NCBI RefSeq assembly: GCF_039929605.1
Contig: NZ_JBDSQX010000016.1
Coordinates: forward strand, 1 to 60,223
DNA length: 60,223 nucleotides
Direction: 5' to 3'
DNA from: Pelomonas sp039929605
GTDB lineage: Bacteria > Pseudomonadota > Gammaproteobacteria > Burkholderiales > Burkholderiaceae_C
The notes under the pieces are model-generated. The model did not search any database, was not told where the DNA came from, and worked only from the letters and a program-made list of their open reading frames with translations. Positions 8,610 to 16,835 of the stretch are shown piece by piece; the stretch's first letter is position 1; every line of letters starts with the position of its first letter. Made by a program: the position numbers and the translations under genes.

Positions 8610-9515
8610 ATGCTCCCCACCCACGTGAAGATCCTCGACGTCGGCCCGCGCGACGGGCTGCAGAACGAGAAGGAAGACGTCTCCACCGAGCACAAGGCAC
8701 GGCTCGTTGCGATGCTGCAGGACGCCGGACTGAAGGAGATCGAGGTCACCAGCTTCGTCAGCCCTAAGTGGGTGCCGCAGATGGGCGACAACTCGGCCGT
8801 GATGGACGCCATCGAGCGCCGCGTCGGGGTGCGGTACTCGGTGCTGGTGCCCAACCTCAAGGGGCTGGAGCCGGCGCTGGCCTCCCAGCCCGACGAGATC
8901 CTCGTCTTCACCGCCGCGAGCGAGGCGTTCACGCAGAAGAACATCAACTGCTCCATCGCCGAGAGCCTGGAGCGGTTCGCGCCGGTCATCGCGGGCGCGC
9001 ACGCGGCGGGCGTGAAGGTGCGCGCGGCGCTGTCGTGCTCACTCGGCTGCCCGTACGAAGGCGAGATCACGGCCGACCAGGTCGAGGCCGTCGTCAAGCC
9101 GTTGCGCGCGCTGGGCGTGGACGCCATCGACATTGCCGACACCATCGGCGTCGGCACGCCGCGCAAGGTGCAGGCGGCGATGGAACGGGCGCTCAAGCAC
9201 TTCCCCGTTGCCGAGGTATCGGGCCACTTCCACGACACCTATGGCCAGGCGCTGAGCAATGTCTACGCAAGCATGGAGGTCGGCATCCACAGCTTCCACG
9301 CCAGCGTGGCGGGCCTGGGCGGCTGCCCGTATGCTAAGGGCGCGACGGGCAATGTGGCGACCGAGGACGTGGTGTTCCTGCTCAACGGTCTGGGCATTGA
9401 AACCGGCATCGACCTGGACAAGCTCGTGGACGCCGGTGCCTTCATCTCCAGCGTGCTGGGCCGCCCGCCGGTGTCGCGCGTGGCGCGGGCGGTGCTGGCC
9501 AAGCGGGCTGGTTGA
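8610..9515 (+). CDS. hmgL: Hydroxymethylglutaryl-CoA lyase
   Basis: Cleaves HMG-CoA to acetoacetate and acetyl-CoA, the last step of leucine degradation. The 301-residue protein starts near KILDVGPRDGLQNE (metal-binding Asp and the catalytic Arg), then shows VEVTSFVSPKWVPQ-like text, FHDTYGQALSN and the lyase signature SVAGLGGCPYAKGATGN with the active-site cysteine. An upstream TTG at 8589 is in frame, but ATG 8610 gives the usual length and N-terminus. A strong terminator follows at once, closing the leucine/biotin cluster. Confidence 0.95.
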   Translation: MLPTHVKILDVGPRDGLQNEKEDVSTEHKARLVAMLQDAGLKEIEVTSFVSPKWVPQMGDNSAVMDAIERRVGVRYSVLVPNLKGLEPALASQPDEILVFTAASEAFTQKNINCSIAESLERFAPVIAGAHAAGVKVRAALSCSLGCPYEGEITADQVEAVVKPLRALGVDAIDIADTIGVGTPRKVQAAMERALKHFPVAEVSGHFHDTYGQALSNVYASMEVGIHSFHASVAGLGGCPYAKGATGNVATEDVVFLLNGLGIETGIDLDKLVDAGAFISSVLGRPPVSRVARAVLAKRAG

Positions 9516-9525
9516 GGGCAGACGA

Positions 9526-9555
9526 AAAAACAGACAGGCGCACCTGTCTGTTTTT
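9526..9555. terminator. Bidirectional intrinsic terminator between convergent genes
   Basis: Perfect 13-bp inverted repeat, AAAAACAGACAGG at 9526-9538 and its complement at 9543-9555, with loop CGCA. The A-run on one side and T-run on the other make it work in both directions, for hmgL on the plus strand and the repeat protein on the minus strand. Confidence 0.92.
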
Positions 9556-9573
9556 CATTGCATTGCAAACCGC

Positions 9574-10062
9574 TTACTTGGCGACTGCGGCCTTCACGTC
9601 GGCCTTGCCCTCGGCCTTCACGGTCTCGGTGTTCTTCTTGGCTTCGGCCTTGTCGGCATGGGCTTCGACCTTGGCCTTGTCTGCCTTGGCATCGGCCCGG
9701 ATCGCCTGGGTAGCTTGCTTGCCGTCAGCCTTGGCATCAACGCTTTCGGCTTTCGCCTGCGCCTTCATCTTGTCGGCGTCATCGGCCTTGGCCACCTTGG
9801 CATGCGCCTTGGCCTTGGTCTTGTGTGCGTCCGCCATGGCATCGGCCTTGACGTCGGCAGCCTTCATGTCGGCCTTGGTTGCCGTAGCGTCTGCCTTGGC
9901 ATCAACTTTGGCTTCTGACGCCATCGCCTTTGCTGTGTTCTTGTCGGCCTTGGCTTCGGCCTTGATCACGGCGGGCGCTGATGCCGCCGCAGGAGCGGCC
10001 GGCTGAGCGATGGCCACGGACGCAAAGAAGCCAGCGATCAGGCTCAGGAGCAGTTTGTTCAT
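9574..10062 (-). CDS. Secreted low-complexity Ala/Lys/Asp-repeat protein
   Basis: A 162-residue protein with a clear signal peptide (MNKLLLSLIAGFFASVAIAQ), then an Ala/Pro linker and about 125 residues made almost only of Ala, Lys, Asp, Glu and Thr in irregular KADAKAD-like repeats. It has no cysteine or tryptophan and very few aromatic residues. Such composition predicts a long charged helix or disordered polymer in the periplasm. ATG 10062 is chosen because it begins the signal peptide; a TTG four codons upstream is less likely. It resembles alanine/lysine-rich histone-H1-like tails in composition, but the export signal argues against DNA packing. No family recognised. Confidence 0.75.
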   Translation of the reverse strand: MNKLLLSLIAGFFASVAIAQPAAPAAASAPAVIKAEAKADKNTAKAMASEAKVDAKADATATKADMKAADVKADAMADAHKTKAKAHAKVAKADDADKMKAQAKAESVDAKADGKQATQAIRADAKADKAKVEAHADKAEAKKNTETVKAEGKADVKAAVAK

Positions 10063-10220
10063 GGGAGCTTTCAACGGATTGGGTCGCTGGGTCCATCACG
10101 CTGGATGAACCCAAGTGAGCACAACGCGTCCTGAACCGTGCCGCCGACTGAATCCGAAGAACCGCGTATTCGCATGTAACAACGATTCAGGCGTACCCGC
10201 CCTCCAGGCACGACAGGCTT

Positions 10221-10409
10221 CTACGCCTTCCCGCCGCGAGGGCCGAGGAAGAACCACAGGATCAATCCCAGGACCGGCAGGAGCAACACCGCGAGTATCC
10301 AAATCAACTTCTTCTCATTGCTGGCAGAGCTTTGGAAGATATTGATGATTGCCCAGACATCACCAGCAAGAATCAGCAAGCCCAAGAGGCCGTTGTATCC
10401 AAAGTTCAT
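10221..10409 (-). CDS. PLDc_N-type small membrane protein
   Basis: A 62-residue protein with two hydrophobic segments (about residues 7-25 and 33-56). The ending ILWFFLGPRGG is typical of the PLDc_N/PLD-nuclease N-terminal domain family, found alone as small inner-membrane proteins or in front of cardiolipin synthases. GGAG lies about ten bases before ATG 10409. No phospholipase domain follows. About 158 bp upstream of the repeat-protein gene hold no other gene. Confidence 0.75.
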   Translation of the reverse strand: MNFGYNGLLGLLILAGDVWAIINIFQSSASNEKKLIWILAVLLLPVLGLILWFFLGPRGGKA

Positions 10410-10481
10410 CGAACTTGACTCCTATATGCGAGTGAACATCGTAGCGGCGCTCAACTGAAACGCCAGCGAACCGCTCTCCAT

Positions 10482-10685
10482 TCAGCCCCGCATTTCCCAC
10501 AGCCCATTGACAATGCGCCAACGGCCCTCCACCTGGGCCAGGCGGAGGTAGTCGATCCAGGCCTCGGCATCCACGCGCACGCTGGCCGTGCGGCCGAAGA
10601 CGTCGAGGATCTTCACGTCGGCGCGCTTGCCCGCCTCGGGCTTGGCACTGCTGATGAAGATTCGTCGTTGCAAGTTGGTCTCCGT
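10482..10685 (-). pseudogene. C-terminal remnant of an NTF2/lumazine-binding-like gene
   Basis: About 65 codons from ISSAKPEAGKRADVKILDV to RWRIVNGLWEMRG. This is the usual C-terminal half of the small 'putative lumazine-binding' NTF2-like proteins, with the IDYLRLAQVEGRWRIVN core. The N-terminal half (about 60-70 residues) is missing, and the DNA upstream runs straight into the end of the M56 gene with no related sequence. A longer open frame continues but does not match the family, so this is read as a truncated gene. Confidence 0.6.
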
Positions 10686-10743
10686 TGGAGAGGGTGAATG
10701 GAGGAACGCATCGCAGCAAAGGGAAGCGCTGCGGAAGTGCTGT

Positions 10744-13014
10744 TCACCCCAGTTTGTCCAGCGCGTTCTCGATCTGGCCGCGCTCATGGTCGCCCAGGCC
10801 TCGCCCGGCGCGGCGCAGGCGGTCGATCAACGCCGCGTCCACCGGCCTGGCCTGGCCCAGGCGCTCGGCCACACGCAACAGCACCTGCCCGCGCTCGAAG
10901 CCGCCTTCCATGGTCTCGGCGCTCGTCAGCACGCGCTCCAGGCCCGTCACGTTCAGCTTGGGCCGGTCGAGCAGCAGGCCCAGCGCCTCGCGCCGCTCGA
11001 AACTGCCACCTATGCCGCCCGCCGCGCGGGCATAGGCCTCAACCAACGCGGCCTCGTCGCCCTGCAGCCGGCGCGCGATGGCGCCCAGCGCCTCGCGCCT
11101 TTCAAAGTCGCCCTGGATGCGGCTCACCGCCTGGAGCGCCGCGCCGAGCACGGCAGGCTGGGGCGTGGCAGCCACCTGCGCCTCGATGGTGGAGCGCAGC
11201 TCGAAGTCACTGCCGATCTGGCCCATCGCCTCGCTCCACGCCGCCAGCACCTCGGGCGTGGGCAGCAGGCGTGGCGCGAACGTGGCCAGTGCCTCGCGGC
11301 GTTCGAAGTCGCTGTCGACGCCGCCGGCCGCCTTCAGCCAGGCGATCTGCTGCGGCTCGGCAAGCGTGAGGCCGGCAATCGCCTGCAGCGCCTGGCGCCG
11401 CTCGAAGCCGCTGCCGATGTGGGCCGCCACGGCGATGAGACGACCCTGCGCTGCGGCGGGCAACGGTTGGCCCAGGCGCAGCAGCGCCTCCACGCGCCGG
11501 CGGCACGGCAAGTCGTCAATGGCGCGCTCCATGTCGGCCAGCACGGCGTCCACGCCGCCACGCTCGAACAGGCGCTTAGCGCGCACGAGCGGGTCGGTCA
11601 GGTGTTCGGCCATGCGCGGCACGGCCTTGGCCCACCATTGGCGTGCGGCGTCGTCCAGGGGCCGGCTTTCGTTGCCGACGCGGTAGGTGCGCTGGATGCC
11701 GCGCTGGCCGTCCGAGGTGAGCACCATGGCGCGCGTCAGCCCGCCTTCGCGTTCGCGCACGGTGAGCGTGCCGGTCAGCGTCTGCACATCGTCTTCGGCA
11801 TCATTGAACGTGACCTTGCCGCTCAGCTTCACCGAGAAGCTGCCGCCCGGGTAGCGGCTGAGCATGCGCGTGCCCCCGGGGCCGGAGAAGTTGAAACCGT
11901 CAATGCCGACGCGATCCAGCAGTTCCCCGGCATCGGTATGGCTGACGACGACCGCAGGCAGCGCGACCAGACCCGCCAGCACTATGGCCGCCAGCCCCCA
12001 GCGCACGCTGCGGCGCTCACGCGGTGTGTCGTCATCGCTCTTGAGCAGGCGGCGCACGCGGGCGAACAGCGGCGAGCCGGCACTGGCGGCACCACAGGCC
12101 AGGACCGGGCCGTGCCGGGCGCCGCTCGCCTTCAGCGCCTCGGCGCAGCGCAGCAGGCTTTGCGCCAGGGCCAGGCGCTGGCCCGAGGGCGCGGCGGCCG
12201 CAGCGTCGCAGGCCAGCTCGGCCAGCAGGTCCAGCCGCTGCAGGGCGATGCGGTTCAACGCCTGCGGCCACAGCAGCGCGCGCACGACGGCGGCGAGCAA
12301 ACGCCAGGCCGGGTCGCGCCGGCGCAGGTGGGCCAATTCGTGGCCGAGCACGGCGCGGGCTTCGTCGTCGGGCAGGTCCAGGCACCAAACCGGCAGGCAG
12401 AGCACACGGCCCGGCGCCAGCAGCGGGCTGGCCCAGCCGGGGCGGGCGTGGCGCAGCGCGGGCAGGGGCAGGCGCAGGTCCGCCGCCAGGCGCGCGGCCA
12501 GGGCCTGCCAGCGCGGGTCGGCCAGCACGGGCAGGCGGCGCACGGCGCGGCGCAGCCAGGCCCACTGCAAGGCCAGGCCGGCCAGCATCAGCGCGGCGCC
12601 CAGCAGCCAGACGGCGACGAAGCCAATGGCGAGGTCGTGCGTCTGCGGCGCCAGGCGCGTGGCGATGGGCAACGCGCCGAGCTGGGCGCTGGGGCGCGCG
12701 GACTCAGTCGCTTCGACGACGGCGGGCAGCACCTCGGTCGCTCGCATCGGCGCCGGGTCCTGCACGACGACCATGGGGTGCGCGACCTCGGTAGGTGTCG
12801 CCTGCGGCAACGTCGGCAACGTCGGCATCAAAGGCAGGCTCGCGCTGATGAGGCCGCCCAGCAGCGCCAGGCGCCACAGCGTCTCCTGCGTGCCCGTGGC
12901 CAGCCGCGCCAGCCAGCCGGCGCGTTCGGCCGCCCACAGGCCGGCGATCAACAGGCTGCTGTGCAGCAGGTAGCTGCACAGCCAGGTCAGCAGCGCATCG
13001 GTCATCGCGGTCAT
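10744..13014 (-). CDS. BlaR1-like M56 membrane metalloprotease with C-terminal helical repeats
   Basis: A 756-residue protein. The N-terminal part has several membrane segments and an M56 peptidase domain with zinc motif HELAH near residue 224 and a downstream AELACD glutamate; a last membrane segment is near residue 335. M56 proteins of this type sense a signal and cleave a BlaI-type repressor. Here the extracytoplasmic part is not a penicillin-binding domain. After about 150 residues it becomes six or seven repeats of about 34 residues built on SDFERRxAL. ATG 13014 overlaps the repressor stop (ATGA), so the two are coupled. Signal sensed is unknown. Confidence 0.85.
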   Translation of the reverse strand: MTAMTDALLTWLCSYLLHSSLLIAGLWAAERAGWLARLATGTQETLWRLALLGGLISASLPLMPTLPTLPQATPTEVAHPMVVVQDPAPMRATEVLPAVVEATESARPSAQLGALPIATRLAPQTHDLAIGFVAVWLLGAALMLAGLALQWAWLRRAVRRLPVLADPRWQALAARLAADLRLPLPALRHARPGWASPLLAPGRVLCLPVWCLDLPDDEARAVLGHELAHLRRRDPAWRLLAAVVRALLWPQALNRIALQRLDLLAELACDAAAAAPSGQRLALAQSLLRCAEALKASGARHGPVLACGAASAGSPLFARVRRLLKSDDDTPRERRSVRWGLAAIVLAGLVALPAVVVSHTDAGELLDRVGIDGFNFSGPGGTRMLSRYPGGSFSVKLSGKVTFNDAEDDVQTLTGTLTVREREGGLTRAMVLTSDGQRGIQRTYRVGNESRPLDDAARQWWAKAVPRMAEHLTDPLVRAKRLFERGGVDAVLADMERAIDDLPCRRRVEALLRLGQPLPAAAQGRLIAVAAHIGSGFERRQALQAIAGLTLAEPQQIAWLKAAGGVDSDFERREALATFAPRLLPTPEVLAAWSEAMGQIGSDFELRSTIEAQVAATPQPAVLGAALQAVSRIQGDFERREALGAIARRLQGDEAALVEAYARAAGGIGGSFERREALGLLLDRPKLNVTGLERVLTSAETMEGGFERGQVLLRVAERLGQARPVDAALIDRLRRAGRGLGDHERGQIENALDKLG

Positions 13015-13409
13015 CGTGTGTTCCCCTTGCGTTGCTTCAGCAGCGCCTGCAGCTCCGCCAACTCGGCGGCGTTGACGCTGCGCGCGTCCAGCAGATGGCT
13101 CACCAGCGCGCTGGCGCGGCCGGCAAACAGGCTGTCGACAAGGCTGCCCACCATGGAGCGCTGCACGTCCGCCTCGCTCACCAGCGGCGTGTACAGCAGC
13201 GCCCGGCTCTCACGCCGGCTGCTGAGCAGGCCGCGCTTCTCCAGCCGCGTCAGCAGCGTCGCCACGGTGGTGTGCGCCAAGTCGCGCTCGCCGCGAAGCG
13301 CCTCCGCCACGTCCGCCGTGCTGGCCTCGCCGCGCGCCCACAACACGCGCATCAGGCTGAGCTGCAGCTCGCTCAGCGACACGTCCCCGCTGCTGGTGTC
13401 CTCGTCCAT
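13011..13409 (-). CDS. BlaI/MecI-family repressor
   Basis: A 132-residue winged-helix regulator: LSELQLSLMRVLWARGEASTADVAEAL followed by LAHTTVATLLTRLEKRGLL (recognition helix and wing) and a C-terminal dimerisation part. It is followed directly by its predicted protease partner. ATG 13409 is chosen because residues upstream of it in the longer frame are unlike the family. It is expected to repress its own operon from the dyads at 13422-13447 and to be inactivated by cleavage by the M56 partner. Confidence 0.9.
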   Translation of the reverse strand: MDEDTSSGDVSLSELQLSLMRVLWARGEASTADVAEALRGERDLAHTTVATLLTRLEKRGLLSSRRESRALLYTPLVSEADVQRSMVGSLVDSLFAGRASALVSHLLDARSVNAAELAELQALLKQRKGNTR

Positions 13410-13421
13410 TTGGCGATCTTC

Positions 13422-13447
13422 TACAGTTGTCGTACTACAAATGTAGT
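13422..13447. promoter_or_regulatory. Tandem BlaI-type operator
   Basis: The dyad ACTACA-AA-TGTAGT lies at 13434-13447 and contains the BlaI/MecI core TACAnnTGTA. An imperfect second core, TACAGTTGTC, lies at 13422-13431. Both are 13-38 bp upstream of the repressor start, the expected place for autorepression. Confidence 0.75.
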
Positions 13448-13460
13448 TGAACGATATGCA

Positions 13461-13486
13461 GCGGCGCAAGTGGCTTTCGGCAGGGG
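13461..13486 (+). repeat. 26-bp direct repeat, left copy
   Basis: Begins GCGGCGCAAGTGGC and ends TTTCGGCAGGGG. It matches 15705-15730 in the same orientation at 25 of 26 positions. The two copies bound a lower-GC segment containing the nuclease-like gene and the MocR remnant. Confidence 0.75.
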
Positions 13487-13533
13487 GTGGAGCCCAGTGA
13501 TCATTCTGTGAAACAAGCGGCTCTATTCAGGTG

Positions 13534-15281
13534 ATGGGCCAGAGGTCACCCGGCAAAGCAACTCGGCCCGCTCCTAGTGGCACCGTCGAGAATCGTGCCG
13601 CCCACCGTCAGAGTCGATGGCGGCCAGCACCGAAACCCACCTATCTAGACATCACACTGAGTTCCGTGACATCCAAAGCGCCTTGGCTACATGGTCTGGC
13701 GGGAAAGATAGACCACATTCCTGCTGTCCGACCGACGTTCAATGAAGCTGCTAAGCAAGTGCTCAATCGGCTGCGTAGGTATAGGGCCGTGTCCATCGTG
13801 CGGCTTGGCCTCAAGCAGTTGCGTGCTATTGGCTTGACGCCGAGCTATGAGGAACTGAGAAGGCATCCCTGGCTTACGTTGTTGCTCGTCAAGTTGGTCT
13901 TGGAAGACGAGAGGATTCCGATCAATCGCGGGGACGACTGCCCCGACTCGGTCTTCCTTTACTGCCTCGGCGTTCTTTACCACGCGCAGGGATCGCACGA
14001 ACGCAAGGACACGTCCTTTGGCGCCGTCTTCCGAATGCTGCGGTCCATGATTCAGCCGCAGATCATGTTCCAGATGGGGCCCACGTCGACCTTCCTTCGA
14101 TGGCCGGCGCTTATTGACCGGCTTGGTCGGGACCACCCCTGCCGCAGGCATTTCGTCGAGCGCTTCGGCGTCGAGCCTCGCACCTTCATGCTGGTCACGT
14201 ACGCGGCCCATGTCCCCGTTTTAAATCAGGAGCAGTTCTTTTCACTTCCGGACTTCGACCCGCTGCGCAAGGGGCTGGGAGACCAGGTAGACCGTGTTCT
14301 CGGCGAGTTCACCAGAACGATGGAGGGCCTGAGGAAGGAACTTTGCGCCCAGCGGGCTCAGCGCTTGGCCAATGGCGACAAGACGCGGCCGCATCACGAA
14401 ATCAATGAAGTGCCGTGGCTCGTCAACTTCCCCCTGCTGCAGACGTCGACTGACACCCTCAAGGATTGGCACGCCTGCGTTTTCACTCGCGGGATGGACG
14501 AGGGTGTGCATCGTCGGATGTCAGAGCAAGGCGGCGCCTATACCCAGCACTTCGGCATCGTCTTCGAGAAATACGTCGTCGAGCAGATCGAGCACGCCAA
14601 GATCACGTACCTGAGTGAGCGGGCCTACTGGGCGCAGGTGGGGGGCGACAAGAACGCGATGGAGGCCATCATCACAGATGGCACGACCAACGTACTGGTA
14701 GAGGCGAAGTTCACGCTGCACTCCGACGTGGTCACTACGCACCTCGCCGGCGGGGTGGTGTGGCGGGCGCTGAAGAACGTCCACAAGGCTATGGACAAAG
14801 CTTGGAAAGTCAGCGAGCGGCTGCACCGGAGGGTTTGCCGGACTGGCCGTGCACCAAGGCCGTCGAAGATTTTCTGGTCGTGGTCACAAGCCAACGCTTG
14901 TACTGCGCGACAGCGGGGCACTTCAGCCGGATGTTTAGCAAGGATGCGTTCGACCCAGAAAGGCTGGCGGCGAAAGGTCAGAAGACCCCGACGGTTGAGC
15001 AACTGAGTCACCTGCCGCTGTCCAACATCGTGATCCTCTCCATCGACGAATGGGAAACCATGATGTCCGGGGTGGCATGCGGCGCGATTGAGCTGGTTTC
15101 CTTCCTGCGAAAGGTCGCTGCCGACAATGCGGACCCATCGACGTCGGTGATGCTTGTCGAGCAGATGCTGAGCCGCCAGGCTGAAAATTGGCCTTTGCCT
15201 CCCTTGATCGCGTCAGCTCAAACGCAGACCGAGGCCATGCTGATGGAAATGCTGGAAGCTGCAGAGAAGGCGACAGGTTGA
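13534..15281 (+). pseudogene. Frameshifted PD-(D/E)XK-nuclease-like gene of unknown family
   Basis: Coding similarity runs through two frames. The first, about 490 codons from ATG 13534, is coherent until about base 14825; the second is coherent from about 14840 (LPDWPCTKAVEDFLVVVTSQRLYC) to the TGA at 15279-15281. Joined, they would give about 580 residues. The middle has EKYVVEQI, then ITDGTTNVLVEAKF, a D-x7-E-x-K arrangement like PD-(D/E)XK nucleases. The N-terminal part is helical with no known domain. GC is clearly lower than neighbours and codon use differs. The shift of one base could be a mutation, a sequencing error or programmed, though no clear slippery site is seen. The true start is uncertain. 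Confidence 0.6.
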
Positions 15282-15419
15282 TGCCCTCGCGCGCGATGAC
15301 GAAAGCGCTATCCCACGGACCAGGTGCAACTTCTGCCGCTCCGCCTAATCATGCGTTGACGGCCTCGCAGCTCGGATGCATCTCAAGGCTCGACTACACA
15401 GCGCGCCGAACGCTTGGGT

Positions 15420-15713
15420 CTACGTTGATTGCCTTTCCCCCAACGCCGCCACCACCGCCTGCAACGCCCGCCCACAGTCATCCCGGTTGAGCCCACCCCC
15501 CAGGCACAGCCGCAGTCCCTCGGGCGGTTGCCGATCCGTCGAGAAAGCGCTGGCCGCCACCGCAGCAATGCCCAACTCCCGCAACGCATTCGCCATCGCG
15601 CTCGCAGAAGACTCCGGCCCCGCAGCCTCCGGCAACGGCAGCCAGCAATGAAAGCCATTCGGCTGGGTGTGCATGCCGAACTCGCCCAGCCGCTCGCGCA
15701 TCCGGCGGCACAA
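15420..15713 (-). pseudogene. C-terminal fragment of a PLP-dependent MocR/GntR-type regulator
   Basis: About 96 codons of the aminotransferase-like C-terminal end of a MocR-family regulator: MRERLGEFGM, then PNGFHCWLPLPEA, and LRLCLGGGLNRDDCGRALQAVVAAL to the stop. The rest of the gene (DNA-binding and most of the PLP domain) is absent; the frame meets a stop just inside the right-hand direct repeat. It is therefore a remnant cut at or near the repeat boundary. Confidence 0.6.
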
Positions 15714-15730
15714 GTGGCTTTCGGCAGGGG
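15705..15730 (+). repeat. 26-bp direct repeat, right copy
   Basis: Partner of the copy at 13461-13486, with one mismatch (GCGGCAC for GCGGCGC at the start). It overlaps the broken edge of the MocR fragment and ends 15 bp before the next gene. Confidence 0.75.
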
Positions 15731-15745
15731 TCTATCGGGCGGGCG

Positions 15746-16246
15746 TCAAACGGCGGCTTCGGCCACGCGCTCGCGGAACAGCAGCGCCCGCTCGACGCTG
15801 GCCACGGCCTCGATGCGCGCTGCGGCATCGCCCAGCCATTCGAGGAAACGCGCCTCGCTGTCCACCGCGCGGGCGCTGGCGCGCAGCTCGGCGTCACGCC
15901 CGGCCAGCATGCGGCCTGCCAGGTCCAGCGCGAACATCTTGGCGCGCATCAAGCGGCGCAACTCGGTGGCGGTATCGGGCGCTGGTTCCAGCACCGGTGC
16001 GCGCATGGTCTCAACACCTGGCGTGACCAGACCTTCGCGCCGCAACGTCGCGAGCGCCTGCGCGTCCAGGCCCAGCGAGCGCGCGATGGCGAGCAGATCT
16101 TCTTCGCCGCGCTGGCCGTCTACGCTGATCAGCAGCATGCGCAGCGGCACGGGCAGGGCGCCTCGCGGGCCGGCCAGGAGTTGGCGGGCGGCGTCGGTCT
16201 TGGCGGGGGCGGGAGCGAGAGCGGGGTGGAGCATGGCCGCCATCAT
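15746..16246 (-). CDS. Conserved protein of unknown function
   Basis: A 166-residue soluble protein. Residues about 35-65 (LLISVDGQRGEEDLLAIARSLGL) and the following LATLRREGLV have the look of a small winged-helix-like 'IDG.RT...LA' module. This module is often attached to regulatory or membrane proteins in Burkholderiales. The rest is alpha-helical and Arg/Ala rich. Two adjacent ATG codons (16246 and 16243) can start it, and no clear ribosome site is seen. The longer frame upstream is proline-rich and unlikely. No function is assigned. Confidence 0.6.
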   Translation of the reverse strand: MMAAMLHPALAPAPAKTDAARQLLAGPRGALPVPLRMLLISVDGQRGEEDLLAIARSLGLDAQALATLRREGLVTPGVETMRAPVLEPAPDTATELRRLMRAKMFALDLAGRMLAGRDAELRASARAVDSEARFLEWLGDAAARIEAVASVERALLFRERVAEAAV

Positions 16247-16311
16247 GTCGAGCGCATTTGCAAGCCCGATGACAGGGCCGTGACGTGACGTGACGCTGAG
16301 TGCGCTGCTTT

Positions 16312-16770
16312 TCAAGCGCTGCCGGGCGGGTTGCGCAGGCGCTGGCTGAACCACCACAGGTGGCCGTCGGGGTCGACGCAGCCGTAGGAGCGGTCGCACC
16401 AGTAGTCAGCGCCGTAGTCGTTGTCGACCAGCTCGTAGGTCACGCGGGCGCCGGCCGCACGGGCTTGGGTGCAATGGGCATCGACGTCGTCCACGTAGAG
16501 GAACAGGCTCTGCGTGTTGGCGCCGCCGATGGCCGAGGGTGCGCGGGCCGGTACGCCGAAGCGCACCTCGCGCGCGGCGCTGCCTTCGGCCACCATGACG
16601 ATGGCCTCGCCGTAGCGCAACTCGCTGTGCAGGACGCCGCCGTCCGGCGCGTCGACGACGATCTCGACCGTGAAGCTGAAGGCGCGCTGGTACCAGGCGA
16701 TGGCCTCGCGGGCGTCCTCGCAGTACACGGCCGACGACAGGCGCGGCCAGCCGGGTGGGGTGGGTTTCAT
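16312..16770 (-). CDS. VOC (glyoxalase/bleomycin-resistance) family protein
   Basis: A 152-residue protein with two betaalphabetabetabeta units: SSAVYCEDAREAIAWYQRAF at the start, LFLYVDDVDAHCTQARAAGA in the middle, and YGCVDPDGHLWWFSQRL at the end. This is the standard layout of VOC proteins of the PhnB/glyoxalase type. Start ATG 16770 has GGGAG eight bases ahead. It may bind a metal or a small ligand; its substrate cannot be told. It faces away from the YCII-like gene across 65 bp. Confidence 0.85.
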   Translation of the reverse strand: MKPTPPGWPRLSSAVYCEDAREAIAWYQRAFSFTVEIVVDAPDGGVLHSELRYGEAIVMVAEGSAAREVRFGVPARAPSAIGGANTQSLFLYVDDVDAHCTQARAAGARVTYELVDNDYGADYWCDRSYGCVDPDGHLWWFSQRLRNPPGSA

Positions 16771-16835
16771 CGCGGTTCTCCCGAGAGCCTGGGTGCGGTT
16801 CAATCCTCCCACCGAGACCGCCTTATCACCACACC

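Noticed and set aside
10893..11420. Regularly spaced similar DNA blocks that might be CRISPR-like
   Set aside because: The 102-base period encodes the FERR protein repeats of the M56 gene; the blocks vary at third codon positions and have no unique spacers.
10588..13446. 952-codon open frame on the plus strand
   Set aside because: Antisense to the M56 protease and BlaI genes, Gln/Arg/His-rich, no recognisable domain.
15300..15420. attC-like GCCTAA...GTTGAC text suggesting an integron cassette
   Set aside because: No paired core sites or integrase; match is too short to support.
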